From the NCBI GenBank assembly GCA_021234535.1, contig CM037833.1:496001-560000 (forward strand): 64,000 bases of DNA, given 5' to 3'. Position numbers and translations under genes: made by a program. The notes under the pieces are model-generated. The model worked only from the letters and a program-made list of their open reading frames with translations, was not told the origin of the DNA and made no database searches. Of this stretch, positions 1 to 12,367 are shown in pieces. Origin of the DNA: Stichopus chloronotus. Taxonomy: Eukaryota; Echinodermata; Holothuroidea; Aspidochirotida; Stichopodidae. The first letter of the stretch is position 1; the number at the start of each line of letters is the position of its first letter.

Positions 1-861
1 GCTTTGGTTGGGACGATGATGCAAGTGTTACAGTTCAAACATTTACTCTCATACTGATACCAAATTCATGAAATTCATTGAAAAATGACCGGTTTATGAT
101 CATTTCAGTGAAAATTTAGGATCCGCCTACTTTAGCGCTTCAAATGTTGGCTTCATATGAAGAGCATCACCTTTTTCTTGAAGTTCGAAAAGTAGTTCGT
201 ATTAGGACCAATATATGAATCGAAAGGTTAGGGGTGGGCCAGTTAACGGAATGTTATTACTAGGTGATTTGTTCTACTTGCATATTTTACTGAAGTTGGT
301 TATGTATTCAAATATGCAAATTAGGAGCAGATGTCACAGGTAAATAACTGGAAATCTGAAACGGTCTTCTTCACATCAGCTCTCAGTTTGAAGCCATCGT
401 CTTGACGGCAGCTCTCAGTTTTTGGTTCCCCCCGAGTGGACATCTGGCAAGGAAAAGTGCACTTTTTTTTCTATTTGGAGCTGATCAGCGCAGGCATAAC
501 AATCACCACAGAAGATCACAGAAGAATATATTTTTCCATATATCAATAGAATTTTGATTTTTTCTCTTCAAATTACCTACAATAGATACAAAAACTCAAC
601 CCTACCTACCCCACATACTACCTCTTTTGCTTTTACATTCACTTTCTATCCCCCACCCCTAAATCATCTGTCAGCTGATCCTTTTAATTTCAATTTATTC
701 AAACCCCCACCTCCGTCATCTGGTAGCTGATCTTCGTCACCCCTCCTCCGCCTAGTCACCTGACAGCTGATCTTCTTGGTTGATGAAAGGAATTTTATAC
801 AATAAATACACTAACGTTAGGCCTAGGCTTGTGTAAGCAATATGAGCGTAGGCATACTCAC
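1..861. other. Non-coding stretch, no gene seen
   Basis: No open frame with coding character was found. The word AGCTGATC recurs near 478, 671, 725 and 767 in a C-rich segment (600-770), which hints at a small decayed minisatellite. Nothing else was recognised. Confidence 0.5.
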
Positions 862-1051
862 AAGATCGTCTGGTTCCATCAGCAAAGAATCCAGGCAAGG
901 ATGGTTCTTGCTCTGCCTGGATGTCTTCCAGGTCGACTTCCGAGTGCTCTGACCCTGACCTGTCATGCAATATCAGGGCCAGAGCCCCTTCCGCGATGTA
1001 TCTCGGAGTTCGAGAAGAGCTTGAAGTTTGATTTCGCGCAACCATGTCCAA
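862..1051 (-). CDS. Candidate first exon of an unidentified protein (partial)
   Basis: On the minus strand an open frame begins with Met at 1051 and reads 63 codons to a consensus donor (GTGAGT) immediately after position 862, ending in phase 1. The peptide is Ser-rich at its start, then has an acidic stretch with Leu/Ile (AEGALALILHDRSGSE followed by EVDLEDIQ). Acidic N-terminal segments of this kind occur in several transposase-derived proteins, including piggyBac-like ones, but the match here is only in character, not in a diagnostic motif. No following exon was found below 862. The same DNA is open on the plus strand (829-1179), so strand choice rests on the donor and the composition. It could equally be chance. 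Confidence 0.25.
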
Positions 1052-1609
1052 CGATAGAAGTTGCGCATGACAAACCGATGGTATGGCTACAAAATAGCTG
1101 GGGCTATGCTGCTAATTTATTCTTAGTCAAGTTCGGCAGCTTGTTAGGAACATTTTGCTTTTCAAGAAATGAAATCTGATGTAAAATGGCTGAGATATGA
1201 TTTTTGAAGGATGGCTGTTTTGGACATTAAATTGCCGTATTTTGGGCCTTTTCGGGGTATTATTTTACAATATTACGTAAACCCTACCACCGATAGCGCC
1301 AATCTTTTGGTATAATGTTCCTGTTATACATAATTCATTTACAAACAAGAGCTGCTTCAGTGGCTCATTCCTAAGTAGCTGAAATGTTTTTTGGAAGACG
1401 GAATGATCATTTTCCACATTTTTTATAAATTTTGAGTGTAAACAAATTTTTAACCAAAATTCCGAAAAAAGTTAATATAGCCCCCCCTTAAAAATGCTTC
1501 TGTTGCAAAGAAATATTCTTAAGCTTAATTTCGGTAGTTAAAACATCGCTATAGGATACATTTTTACCAAGTTAAGATTTTCTCAAAATTGCATCGATTT
1601 TACTGTCAA
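1052..1609. other. Non-coding stretch, nothing recognised
   Basis: AT-rich sequence without a convincing open frame, splice pair or repeat. Confidence 0.5.
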
Positions 1610-1985
1610 AAAGTGACACCAGTGCGCGTTAAGCGGTTAATCTGTTCATATCGTCGAATTTCTAAGGTAGTGATAGAAATAATAATTCATCTAAATGAGT
1701 GTTTCGAAATTTTACCCATTAAATCATCATTCCACAGGCTATCATCGTCATAGGACGAGGTTAATGTATTTTTACAATAAAACTAAAAGACGAATCGTTC
1801 ACATGAGACCTTCTAGGCGCATGCGTTAATTACAACACTTGCAGAGAGATTCCGCCTGTGGACCTAAAGTATGATTCATAAGACACGTTGGAAGTGTGTT
1901 ATGTGCTTGATTCATCAATAAATTTGGCTGCTATTCATCTTTTCGGATGTGAACAAAATGATACACAGACATGACGTAATGAAAT
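1610..1985 (+). repeat. Duplicated segment, copy 1 (pair with 16245-16620)
   Basis: About 370 bp aligns colinearly with 16245-16620. Shared blocks include AGAAATAATAATTCA followed by CTAAATGA, ATCATCGTCATAGGA, GCATGCGTTAATTA and its variant ACATGCGTTAATTA, and TGTGCTTG followed by TTCAT. Substitutions and small gaps are scattered through the alignment, so the duplication is not recent. It may be a dispersed transposon fragment or part of a larger duplication that also includes 4020-4390 with 18395-18765. Confidence 0.7.
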
Positions 1986-3839
1986 TTCAATAAATGTGTA
2001 TTAACCAAAGGGTAGTGATGGGGATAAATCCCATCACTGGGAGGGCGATGCTGAGTACATTCAGCGATAGCATCAATGATTTGCAAATAACCGTTTTTCA
2101 TTGAAGAAAACCCCGAGAAAGGATAAACAAGAGGCACGGGCTGTGGACAAGTACCAACATTATTTCTGTAAGAAAGCAGAGGACAAATGTCGATCTACTT
2201 TTTATTGCATTCATCCGCCGGTGATTTCTCTGTAAAATTGTTTAATCCGTAAGATAATACACGATCACATGACTGAAATTGGCCAATAGGAGTTGGGGAT
2301 TCTTTCCAAATGTCCTAATCGCTCTCATACCCCTTTCAACCACATAAACAATGAAAAGATTTGAACATAAGGATAGTCAAGTATAATGTTAATCATAAAA
2401 AATCGAAAGGTTATGCTAGTCCTCCCTCTTTTTTTTACAAAAAATAATAAAAACGAATGCACGAAACACGTATAATGTTTAGTATTTGAACATACATATG
2501 GCAGCCCCTTGGTATTCCCCACAACAGTTTTGATAACGATCCAAGGAATTATAGTATGAGAATAATATGAAAAGAAGGGTACAAAACACCCATATACTTT
2601 ATGTACACATGTTAGGAGCTTCTTCGAGGCTGCCACCTAGAATTATTTCATCGAACGTACTTGCTGATCCTGAAAGGCAATTTCTGTCGATCTGAAAGGT
2701 ACTTTATCTATTTTTGTCTAATGCGCCGATGGTGTCACTCGGCTTAGTGGGTCTTTCTGCACTTTACCGCAACCTCAAGTCCAGTCTTATACCAAGTCCA
2801 GTCTTAAAACTTCGTGCTTTAACTGTGGTAGCTAAATATTATATTTCGTAATGAAACTGTAACTTTGTTTTAAATAATTCACCGTGAGTTTAGTATGCAC
2901 GTTATAGATATATAATTCCTACTAATTTTCAGAATAATATTTTCAATAACCGTTTTTATATGTTAATCAAACAAAAAGATGAAAGAAGAGTGAATAGCTG
3001 CCTCACGAAGTGCTATATTGTGGAAGCACTGTATTATTGATGAAATTTTTACCCCTGTAACTGCCAACCACCCTAACCCCCCACCTCTTCCGATCTTGAC
3101 TACAAAGCAGAGATGGGAATTTGCATGCGACGAATAGTATTTCATGTTTGTGGTAAAAGTAAGATAGAGTTAGCGATGACAGCTTCTTTGGGTTCTAAAA
3201 GCAGTACTGCGCCTTGCTCTTCCAAAATTCCAAAACTGCTCTGTCCACCTTGCCTGTGACTTCTGCTCAGTAACAGATGATGAAGATGAATTGATAATCT
3301 GCATGAGATTGTTTCAATCTTCGGGAGTCCAATATGGCTTTCTTTTCAAAGGTTCAGTCTTATTTTGAGCCTTTGCTAGTGTAAGGTAAGTCTGGGCAAA
3401 TTTCGAATACAGCAACGTAAATCGTTTATTATTATTTTATTATATTATTTTCATTTGCTTGTACATTGAGCCATATCATTTGAGCTGTCCATCATACCAA
3501 TGAGGTGCTGTTTTCAACATTTATTAGTATTGAAAATTTGAAAAAAAAAGAAAATTTGTTGAATATGCAACGGTGCACGTTAGCCTTTTCCATCTTGCTT
3601 CAGGCTAGGCCGAACATTGTCACGAATCAATTGGTTGTAATAAAGTATTACAAGTCCCCTTAATTTATGTAAGCTTTTAATTTTTTTGAAATATACATCA
3701 GGCACTGAGGGTCGACTGAGCTGGTCCTTCCGACAATTTTCTAACATGAATCATAAATTCCTATTATACGTATTGAACGGTCACCCCATACTTAACTAAA
3801 TTAAGGTCAAGTGGTGTGTAGACCTTAGGTCTATTTGTC
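1986..3839. other. Non-coding stretch, nothing recognised
   Basis: Open frames here are short and without family resemblance. No splice-bounded coding segment, RNA gene or clear repeat was found. Confidence 0.5.
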
Positions 3840-4019
3840 ATGATGGTACTGCATCCTGAATGGATGGAATGTCATCCTGAAAAGGGGTATAAAACGACTC
3901 GGAACTCTATCTTCTTAAAAACGGATGAGCAAGATGATAATCATATTAATGATGTTGAAAATGACTCTATCTCCAGGAATACCGTATTTAAGAACTGGTT
4001 TAGTTACGATACAGAAAAT

Positions 4020-4390
4020 TTAACGTTAACGAGAGAAAAAGTCTACATAGTATACAGAGAAAGAGAGGTGTCGAGAGTTCAGCAACACGATTACCAGGGA
4101 GGGACAGCATGGTTTGTTGACACTTCAGTGCCAGCTTGCATAGTTCAGGGCCAGGTACCAATGATGACGTTAGCCAATCAGAAGTATGTATGTCCGTATG
4201 CAAATGCGTTGTCACCAACAGTTAATTAATCCTTTAGTTAATCTGAAGATCTTTGCTTTACCCATTCTAATGTTTAGTCTATACATTTCATTGCTTGTTG
4301 TATCTACCCAGTAAACAGAGTTGTAATGACTCCAGTCATTGACTTGGACTCATCGACTCGAGTCGCCTTTTTTAATGATTAGACTCCGAC
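4020..4390 (+). repeat. Duplicated segment, copy 1 (pair with 18395-18765)
   Basis: The sequence from about 4050 to the edge of the satellite aligns with 18415-18765. Shared words include ACACGATTACCAG, CAGCATGGTTTGTTG, GTTAGCCAATCAGAAG and GAGTCGCCTTTTTTA. A 129-codon open frame (3840-4229, +) crosses this copy but is broken in the other copy, so it is not called a gene. The pair lies about 14.4 kb apart, close to the 14.6 kb offset of the 1610/16245 pair. Confidence 0.75.
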
Positions 4391-4760
4391 TAGAGTCACT
4401 AGTCAATTTGACTCTACAGTACTTGGACTAGAGTCACTAGTCTATATGACTCTACAGTACTTGGACTAGAGTCACTAGTCTATATGGCTCTACAGTACTT
4501 GGACTAGAGTCACTAGTCTATATGACTCTACAGTACTTGGACTAGAGTCACTAGTCTATAAGACTCTACAGCACTTGGACTAGAGTCACTAGTCTATATG
4601 ACTCTACAGTACTTGGACTAGAGTCACTAGTCTATATGACTCTACAGTACTTGGACTAGAGTCACTAGTCTATATGACTCTACAGTACTTGGACTAGAGT
4701 CACTAGTCTATATGACTCTACAGTACTTGGACTCAAGTCAGAACAGCAATGACTCAACTT
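4391..4760. repeat. 38-bp satellite array, about 8.5 copies
   Basis: Monomers start at 4410, 4448, 4486, 4524, 4562, 4600, 4638, 4676 and 4714, an exact 38-bp step. Each holds an inverted repeat (GACTAGAGTCACTAGTC) and further GAGTC/GACTC words. Internal monomers differ by only one or two bases. The paralogous locus at 18740-18835 has the flank and degenerate GACTAGAGTC words but no array, so the expansion happened in this copy only. Confidence 0.95.
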
Positions 4761-5385
4761 GGTCTCGAGTCAGCGAAGAGATTGACTAGAATTGACCCGA
4801 ACTCTTAGTATTTGACTCTAGTTGCTTTATTTTTCACTATTCAATGTGTGCAGCCTCAACTATCGTAAGTCGTAATTTTAACTTTAAACCTGACGCTTTC
4901 AGTATTATAAACACCGTGCAGTAGGGAACCGAATCGAAATATTAATGTACGCGTAGTCAACAGCTCGTAGATGAAGTAAACGAAACTGTCGGTACCATCA
5001 ACATTGGAAGCATTCTATATTCTGGTGATTGTACCAGAGGTGGATTACACAAGAGCTACATCGTACAAATGGCCTCTGGCACTTGATATAAACATTTAAT
5101 GATATACGAATAATTCGAGAGGAAATGAAACGAAGGAAGAACTATCAGATCATGTCATGAAATATGCTCAAGTGTGCTTAAATTGGCAATTTACAATCTC
5201 AGGGTATCCGAACTACACATGTATGAAATTGCTTGCTGGAATTATTGCAAACCAAGATAAGCAAGCAGAAACACAAACCAAAAATGAAACAAAAGAAAAT
5301 CATATTACTTTACTTCTAAGAACACATCTATATACTCCGATTCCCTTATCAACTAATATTGATGTATGTAATGATATTCCTTTAG
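4761..5385. other. Non-coding, probable intron before the first LRR exon
   Basis: The sequence ends in an acceptor (ATGATATTCCTTTAG) at 5385. An 88-codon open frame (5157-5423) overlaps the exon in a different frame and is regarded as chance. Confidence 0.4.
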
Positions 5386-5594
5386 ATTTCAATATCGTGT
5401 GTAACCCTGGATCAGTCTCTTGACAAGATTAATAAGGATAAGATGGTACTCACGTCCGGAATTACGTTACCGAAACTCTTGACTTTGAGGAAGATACACA
5501 TAGAAACAGAAGAAGAGGAAGGAGATCTGTCAGAAGATGACATCATAAACATATGCACGTTCGCTGTACAGTCAAGGAGACTGACAGAAGTATC
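5386..5594 (+). CDS. LRR-type exon A (209 nt, phase 0 to 2), internal exon of a putative LRR gene
   Basis: An acceptor (CCTTTAG) precedes 5386 and a consensus donor (GTAAGT) follows 5594. The 69 complete codons and two extra bases begin ISISCVTLDQ and end near RRLTEV. Hydrophobic spacing fits leucine-rich repeats (LPKLLTLRKIHI, then an acidic insert, then DDIINICTF). The exon has the same length, the same phases and an alignable sequence to exon C at 21880-22088: LPKLLTLRKIHI corresponds to FPVLNSLQYLHI, and RRLTEV to TSLNEL. LRRs mediate protein recognition; the tail of an NLR-like receptor is a reasonable guess, but no NACHT domain is visible here. The reading frame is open from a stop ending at 5385, exactly at the acceptor. 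Confidence 0.6.
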
Positions 5595-7204
5595 GTAAGT
5601 AAAATTTACCTAGAAGTTAAAGTTAAATACAGAAAAAGAACAAATGTAAAATATTTTACTAACATAAAACTATATGGATGATAAACTGCTCGAAAAATGA
5701 ACGTTTACTAATTTGATATTTCTCTCATATAACATACTCAACATTGCTTTCTTCGAGAATATGATTGGTACTTTCACCCTCAGAATATTATTTTATGGAA
5801 AGATAATCAATTGTAGTATTTTAAGGAAGTTCATTTCCTGTCATTTATTATGTAACGATGTTATGTCAAAATAATTTGCTCAGATATACGTAACTGTACT
5901 TTTCTTCTTGGGGTTGAGGAGGTAAGATATAACATGTGACGTTCTTTTTTCTGCCAGGTTTGGAAAATTTCTACTTCCTCTTTCATTTTCATCGATGAGT
6001 ATTTCTAGAGAGATCATAAACAGGAATATTAAAGGTAAACTGATTTCATTTGCCATTTTAGTTTGGTCATAAAAACTTTTTTGTCTCATTACTACATGAA
6101 AAGTAAGTGTACCTCACCTAGGAAGTGATTTTTGTTTAATTGACAGCAGATGTTTTTGGTCAAAGTGTGAGTGTGGCATGTCCCTTTCTTTTCACTTTAT
6201 TTGTTTCAAGTCAACACAAAAAGCGACATACATGACGGAATAAGGTAATTGTACCTGATAACTTACTGAATATGACAGAACGTAATGTGAACATCAAATA
6301 AAACGATTTTAATAAAAGCTCATCTGTATTAGATAAAACCAATCAAATTTATGTCTCATATCTTTGATTTGTGTAATGATTAATATATTAAACTTCACCT
6401 TTATCAGAAGCCACTTCTTCACTCTTGGCCTCTCACCCTCTCCTCCTGATCGTCACCGTCTCTAGTACCAAGACCATCCTCAGCATCATTATCATGTTCA
6501 TCAATATTAGCATCCACAATTTCCTTGACCGAAAACCACTTTCGTTACTTGTTCTTCATATGCTACTCTTCAATAGGGCTAGATAGACCTAGTTGTTTCA
6601 GATATCTAAACTACAACATGTTTGAATCATGACACTTGCTCTTAAAACCCTGAAATGAAGGTTATTTTTTTTGCTCTTTAAACTACACTCAGTCTCGATA
6701 ATTACGATGCTTTCCCTAACGGTAACTTAGTGCATGCCTAGGAATATATTTGGGCCTGAAGAAAAGTATTTCCCTAAGGAAGCATTTTTTTTCTCAGATT
6801 CTCAGAGATCAACGGTCCTTCACTCAATGAGGACGAAGATTGTGACAAAAATAATGATAATGATAAAAAAGACTCGAAATAATCTCCTATTTTGTCCAAA
6901 GGCTGTAGACCTAACATTGACAGCACGTTATAGTAAGACTAAGCTGCTACTACTACTAGCCTCCACACATTGTAAATTTTACTTTAAAAGGATTCAAAAC
7001 ATTTAATAATTGACCTAAAAAACCTAAGTAATTCAAAGGAACTATTGATGATTCCAAAATCAGATGCCATTATGGTATGGTATGCGTCTTTTCCCACATC
7101 ACACAATGGGTCCAGCACTCAAATCTTGCAAGATACAACCTGATCATCTCAATCGTTACCGTTGCCGTTAACGTTGTAGTTATTGCTGTTATTGTCACTA
7201 TCAG
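5595..7204. other. Intronic or intergenic, no gene seen
   Basis: AT-rich. A pyrimidine-rich run ending in TCTCTAG (about 6418-6463) resembles an acceptor, but the sequence after it has no matching donor or family signal. The open frame 6734-7006 has no recognisable features. Confidence 0.45.
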
Positions 7205-7545
7205 TATCATTATAATTGTCATTGTCATCATCATCATCGTTATTATTATCCGTTATTATTATCATCAACATCATCATAAGCGTCATCATTATCATCATCA
7301 TCACCATCAGCATCTTCATCATCATCATCGTCATCCTAATTATCATCATCGACACAATCATCATTACTGTCATCAACACCACCAACATCAGCATAACCAT
7401 CATTATCATCACCATTATCATCATGACAACAACAATCATCATCATTATCATCATGATCATGAACATGACCATGATCATGATCATCATCATCATCATCGTC
7501 GTCGTCGTCATCATCATCATCATCGTCGTCATCATCATCATCATC

Positions 7546-7629
<84 letters not shown>

Positions 7630-8003
7630 GACACAATCATCATTGCCGTCATCAACACCATCAGCATAATCATTATTATAATCATGACAACAACATTATC
7701 ATTGTAATCATCATCGTAATCACCATCATCATCATCATAATGATGACAACAACAGTCATCATCATCATAATCATCATCACCATCATCATTATCATCATCA
7801 TCATCGACACAATCATCATTGCCGTCATCAACACCATCAGCATAATCATCATTAAAATCAGGACAACAACAGTCATCATCATCGCAATCATCGTAATCAT
7901 CGTCATCATCATCATCATGTTTATCATCTTCATCATCTTTATCCTCTTCATCATCATCTTCATCATCATCATTATCAAGATCACGATCACCATCATCAAC
8001 ATT

Positions 8004-8096
<93 letters not shown>

Positions 8097-8299
8097 TACA
8101 CAATCATCATTTCCGTCATCAACACAATCACAATCACCATCAGCATGATCATCATTATCATCATGAAAACAATAGTCATCGTCATCACCATCATCTTCAT
8201 CATTATCATCATCATCATTATCATCATGGACACAATCATCATTACCGTCATCAACACCATCATCATCAACACCATCATCATCAGCATAATCATCATTCT

Positions 8300-8353
<54 letters not shown>

Positions 8354-8400
8354 CATTACCATCATCATCGTCATTATCGTCATCATCGTCGTCGTCGTCG

Positions 8401-8445
<45 letters not shown>

Positions 8446-8617
8446 CACTTTTTCCAGTCATTATCATCACCCTTTTCACAATCATCATTATCATCATCGC
8501 AATCATCATCATTGTCTTGTTTATCGTCATGATCCTCCATATCATTGTCATTATCATCATCCTCTTCATCCTCCTGTACCCCCTCATGATGATTATCATC
8601 ATCACCATCGTAATCAT

Positions 8618-8660
<43 letters not shown>

Positions 8661-8760
8661 ATCAGCATAACCCTTATCATTCCTTCATAATTACTATTAT
8701 CATCATCATCGTCGTCATTATCATTACTATCGTCGTCGTCACCATCATCATCATACGGCT
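7205..8760. repeat. Imperfect ATC/GAT trinucleotide array with higher-order structure, ending in (CAG)n
   Basis: About 1.55 kb is built mainly of ATC (GAT on the other strand), with uninterrupted runs of roughly 30 units near 8004-8094 and more than 20 near 7563-7629. ATC and its shifts contain no stop codon, so long open frames (537 codons +, 463 codons -) arise as poly-His/Ile/Ser and poly-Asp/Met and are not genes. The word ACACAATCATCATT followed by CGTCATCAACAC recurs near 7352, 7631, 7807, 8099 and 8230, showing larger repeated units. A pure CAG run of about 10 units lies at 8627-8658. Confidence 0.97.
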
Positions 8761-9897
8761 TAATGTCTTCTGCAGTTGTCTTTATTCTGTATATTAACTT
8801 ACATATAACTTGAATTGAAGTAACGTTATGAATTGCTGATATGGATCGATCAGTGTGAATTTGCAAACGTCTTAGCCTCGCCAATATGTTTTATGTGAGT
8901 AAAATTGTCTGTCTTGACAAAAATTGTGGATTGAGTTAGAAAAGTTTGAGAAATAAGATGCCCAAATAAATCTAAATACTCTATCATGTAGATTTGTGTT
9001 AATGGGACGACGGTCTTGGCAGCCTTGATGTACGCTTGCACAACTATTTCTGGTTTCTATCGAGTAGAAAAATCCTATTTATCAAATGTGCAGAGTGGTT
9101 ATGGATGTGAGTGCGTGTGAATGTAATAGCGTGACAATTCACTTGTGTGCATTGACAAAAATACACGAATATGAAGGGTTTCGAAGATTTTTAATACCGC
9201 ATATTTATGACATAGAAAAGAAAATCAGACGACGTTGACAAAGGCGATTAAAAGCGATCAGAAGTTTGTACTGAATATGTTGATATCATTTTTTTTTTTA
9301 GATGAGGACGGTCTCAGAGATTTTCTGCCTATGACATTGTTGTTAACATTGTTGTTAGCTCTATTTCAGAAACACTCGTTACGTATTTCTTTGCATTCTA
9401 AGAGAGAATGGGACATGGTTTTCTTTCTGTTAGTTAAACGACGCAACTTAAGAAATTGCCTAAACTTAGCATAAAGAAGCAACTGAATTATCATTGTCGA
9501 ATCTGTTCCATCCTACAGTGGTTGCACATTATAGAGAAACCCATTTGAACAAATACATTAAGTTATATACTTTACCAATGAAATTCACCGACTGAGATCG
9601 TTGCACTGTTTACAGCCAGAAGAAAACGCGAACTGCAGTATCTGAGGTAAATATTGCAATTTTAAACATGAGGGAAGATCTTCTTGAGAAATGAACCGTT
9701 TGTCCATATCACTGGGATAAATGGCGATGTTTTGTCAATACTAACAAAAAGGAAAGAGTTCTAAGATAAAGGTATATCATTTTTTTAAGGTTGGAAAAGT
9801 GGAGGTTAAAATACACACTGCATGTTCCATATTACATACGAATTTCTGTTAATTTCAAACTACTGGTGCGATATTCTTACCATATGTTTCTCTGCAG
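8761..9897. other. Intronic or intergenic, no supportable gene
   Basis: A strong pyrimidine tract plus AG at 9290-9301 is followed by an open frame (Leu-rich, 9302-9474), but no good donor closes it and its phase does not follow exon A. Nothing else was recognised. Confidence 0.45.
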
Positions 9898-9950
9898 TTA
9901 CCTGGTGTCGCTATCGTTATCGTTTCAATTTCCAGTCTGGACTTTGGGAA
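9898..9950 (+). CDS. Candidate micro-exon ending in GLWE (53 nt, phase 1 to 0)
   Basis: An acceptor with pyrimidines (GTTTCTCTGCAG) ends at 9897 and a consensus donor (GTAAGT) begins at 9951. The frame starts with two bases completing a codon and encodes TWCRYRYRFNFQSGLWE, ending in phase 0. The exon at 58281-58342 has the same phases and a similar end (FRLDLRTGSWE). The pattern aromatic-Arg-hydrophobic-Asp/Asn-hydrophobic followed by Ser/Thr-Gly-x-Trp-Glu resembles the last strand of a Kelch blade, but one short exon cannot prove that. Its phase is not directly compatible with exon A, so a missing 2->1 exon, another gene or chance are all possible. Confidence 0.3.
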
Positions 9951-11773
9951 GTAAGTTCGATGTCTGTATTTTCCGCTCTCATCAGGTTACTGTGGTTTAA
10001 TAATATGACGTTCACAATGCATCGATGTGGTATGTAAGGGAAATAGCTTTAATCATTTTTAAACTATTGACGCTTATCAACAAACTTTTACCAAATATTC
10101 ATTCCTTTTTTCACAACACTATTCATAATGTGAATAAAGATACATTATTTGAATTTATGGGCGTCAGCAGGTTTCAGAAAGTGAGGGGGACACTATACTA
10201 TCTAAGCGGAGCGCCACCATTGGTTGGCGCGCAGCGTACCAGAAAATTTTGGGTACATAAGACCGCCTAGATCCCAGGAGACGGCCTTTCTGAGTCGTTT
10301 TTAGTTACATCAGAACAATATCTGTGAGAAGAAATTTTGTCTCACAAAACTAAATTTCTACAGAAAGCACTGGTAGAGAGATGCCGTTCTGACACCAAGG
10401 GAGACGAATTACACAGCGTCCATCTCAAACGAAATATTGAAAAAGTGGCCCCGTCACCTCCGGGATGAGTGGAGTGGTACAATACATACAATACATGCAT
10501 GTAGGTGCGAGAAGTCAGTTGTTATGTACCCAGGTACTTTAATAACAATAATCAGAAAAAGGCACGCAGAGCGTGTATAGCGCCTAGCTGCCACTCAACA
10601 ACAAAGATCTACCATATCCGGCGAATACATGTAGAATTAATTACTTAACCCCTACACCCCTTTTCATCCATCCAGTCTAAGGGACTGGAGGTAGTGATAT
10701 GAACATAGTAACTCATCACCATCTCTACCTGTATGGCTTACCTAATCCCTTGGAACCCATACAAACAACGTGTGTGCAAGTTCAATACATTTTCGAATGG
10801 TCTCTCCCCCCCCCACCCCACCCGAACGAAATAAATGGGCACATTTAGGATATTGAGAGAATGAGAAATAAATGACGGTACAAGTGATAGATAGCAGGGG
10901 CCCAGGGAGTCCAGATTTCTTGCAGAATATATGTCACTGTATTACTCGTTGCTTGTCCGAACATCCAACTTAGGAAGATTCACCGCAGTGTCAGAAGTTC
11001 CCAAAAATCTCTGTACGACTGTCTGATGATCTGATGAACTCTTCTGCGATTCTCTGCGGATTCAACACCCAAGTTAAATTCTACTTGAATCAGCTTAGCA
11101 ATTGTGATAGAAAATCGCGCAAATGCATGTGATTTTTTTAATAACTGCTCTGAAAAGTGGGTGGGACAAATGATATGATATCCCCTCCACTTTTGAATGT
11201 GACGCCCATGTTTGAATTTGTGAAGGGTGGAGTAAACATATTATTCTTCGCCAACAAAAAGGGAATTTCTGTGTGACAAATACGTTTCTTGAAAAGAATT
11301 CAGCCCTCCCTTCATTACGTAATCTCTCATTTTTCTCCCGTTGTGTTCTCAAATATCGATTTGTAAACTGTGATATTCTCCTGTGAACAAACGTCTTATT
11401 TCTTTTGAATTCAATTGGCGTTAGTACTGTTATTACTCATATAATCTCTATGCTGTAAACAAAGAAGAAATATCAGAATTATTCAGAAGATATTGAGAAT
11501 ATCTGTACACGTTGCTCATAAACTATTTACAATAATTACATTAATCGATGAAACATTCTACGTTAAACGTTGATTGTTGTAACGTTTAATGGAATACTTA
11601 CCTTACCTGAGACAATAAATACGGCCTCAATACAACGGTAGATAGGAGTATCGTAAAAATAATAATATTAATTTGATGTTCAACATTTCATAGGCACAAT
11701 TTATCATCGTGGTTTGAGTGTTTTATTTATTTTTTCTTCAAATTTGAGGGATTTGAAAGATATTGCTTGTTAG
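9951..11773. other. Intronic or intergenic, no gene seen
   Basis: The stretch 10150-10620 is relatively GC-rich and looks like decayed transposon sequence (words such as GGCGTCAGCAGG and GGTTGGCGCGCAGCG), but no termini could be defined. The rest is AT-rich and featureless. Confidence 0.45.
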
Positions 11774-11945
11774 TAATTATATGATTATCAACAATAATGT
11801 GATAGCCATCGAATTATTTCTAAAGGTCGACGACGTCGATACTATCAGAAGACTTTGTTCAAGTGAAGTAACTATCAGGAATACCGACAGTGAGTTACTA
11901 CAGAGATGCACCATAGAGCTACTGAAGAATGCATCTGACAACGGC
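11774..11945 (+). CDS. LRR-type exon B (172 nt, phase 2 to 0)
   Basis: A consensus donor (GTAAGT) follows 11945, and an AG at 11773 (TTGCTTGTTAG) gives a phase 2 start that fits exon A: the split Ser codon is TC plus T. The frame is open from 11757 and encodes 57 residues, including VDTIRRLCSSEVTIRNTDS and LLQRCTIELLKNASDNG. It ends in phase 0, so it also joins exon C, which begins IPITRVWLEDC. Leu/Ile/Cys spacing fits an LRR-type repeat. The polypyrimidine tract is weak, and alternative acceptors at 11759 or 11825 (phase 0) and 11805 (phase 1) exist; they would shorten or extend the exon without changing its core. Intron lengths would be 6.2 kb upstream and 9.9 kb downstream. Confidence 0.5.
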
Positions 11946-12367
11946 GTAAGTCAACTCATAATTATATTATTGTAATATGTAAACAAAAATAACTATGAGG
12001 TTTGACGTATATGTGATCAGCTGGAAAATATTTAAACTTTCAATTTTGTATCGAGAGAGTATATTTGTGAACTACGTATTTTATATATTATATTTTATGA
12101 CATTTTCATGTAAATGTACATGTGCACATATATCAAATAAGACTTGTTATTCATCTAAATGTCAAATTAAAATACATCGTAAATATCCTCATATCGTGTA
12201 TTATCTCATATCAATCTTTAAACTCTATCTATAAAATTTCAAACCCTTCACAATGTTAGAGAGCGGATAAAGTGTTACTTTGACCAACTACTACTTTGAC
12301 CAATCACTCACGACGATGACAAATTTTCTAACAGCATTACGTCACACTAATCGTGTATCCATAAAAA
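11946..12367. other. Intronic, nothing recognised
   Basis: AT-rich sequence after the donor of exon B without repeats or coding signal. Confidence 0.45.

Noticed and set aside
3840..4229. 129-codon frame considered as a gene
   Set aside because: The duplicate at 18.4 kb does not preserve the frame, and it runs through dispersed repeat sequence.
7077..8884. Very long open frames on both strands (up to 537 codons)
   Set aside because: They are translations of the ATC/GAT array, which has no stop codon in any of the main phases; composition is homopolymeric.
9302..9474. Leu-rich frame after a strong acceptor, considered as an LRR exon following exon A
   Set aside because: Exon A ends in phase 2 but only a phase 1 start is open here, and there is no good donor.
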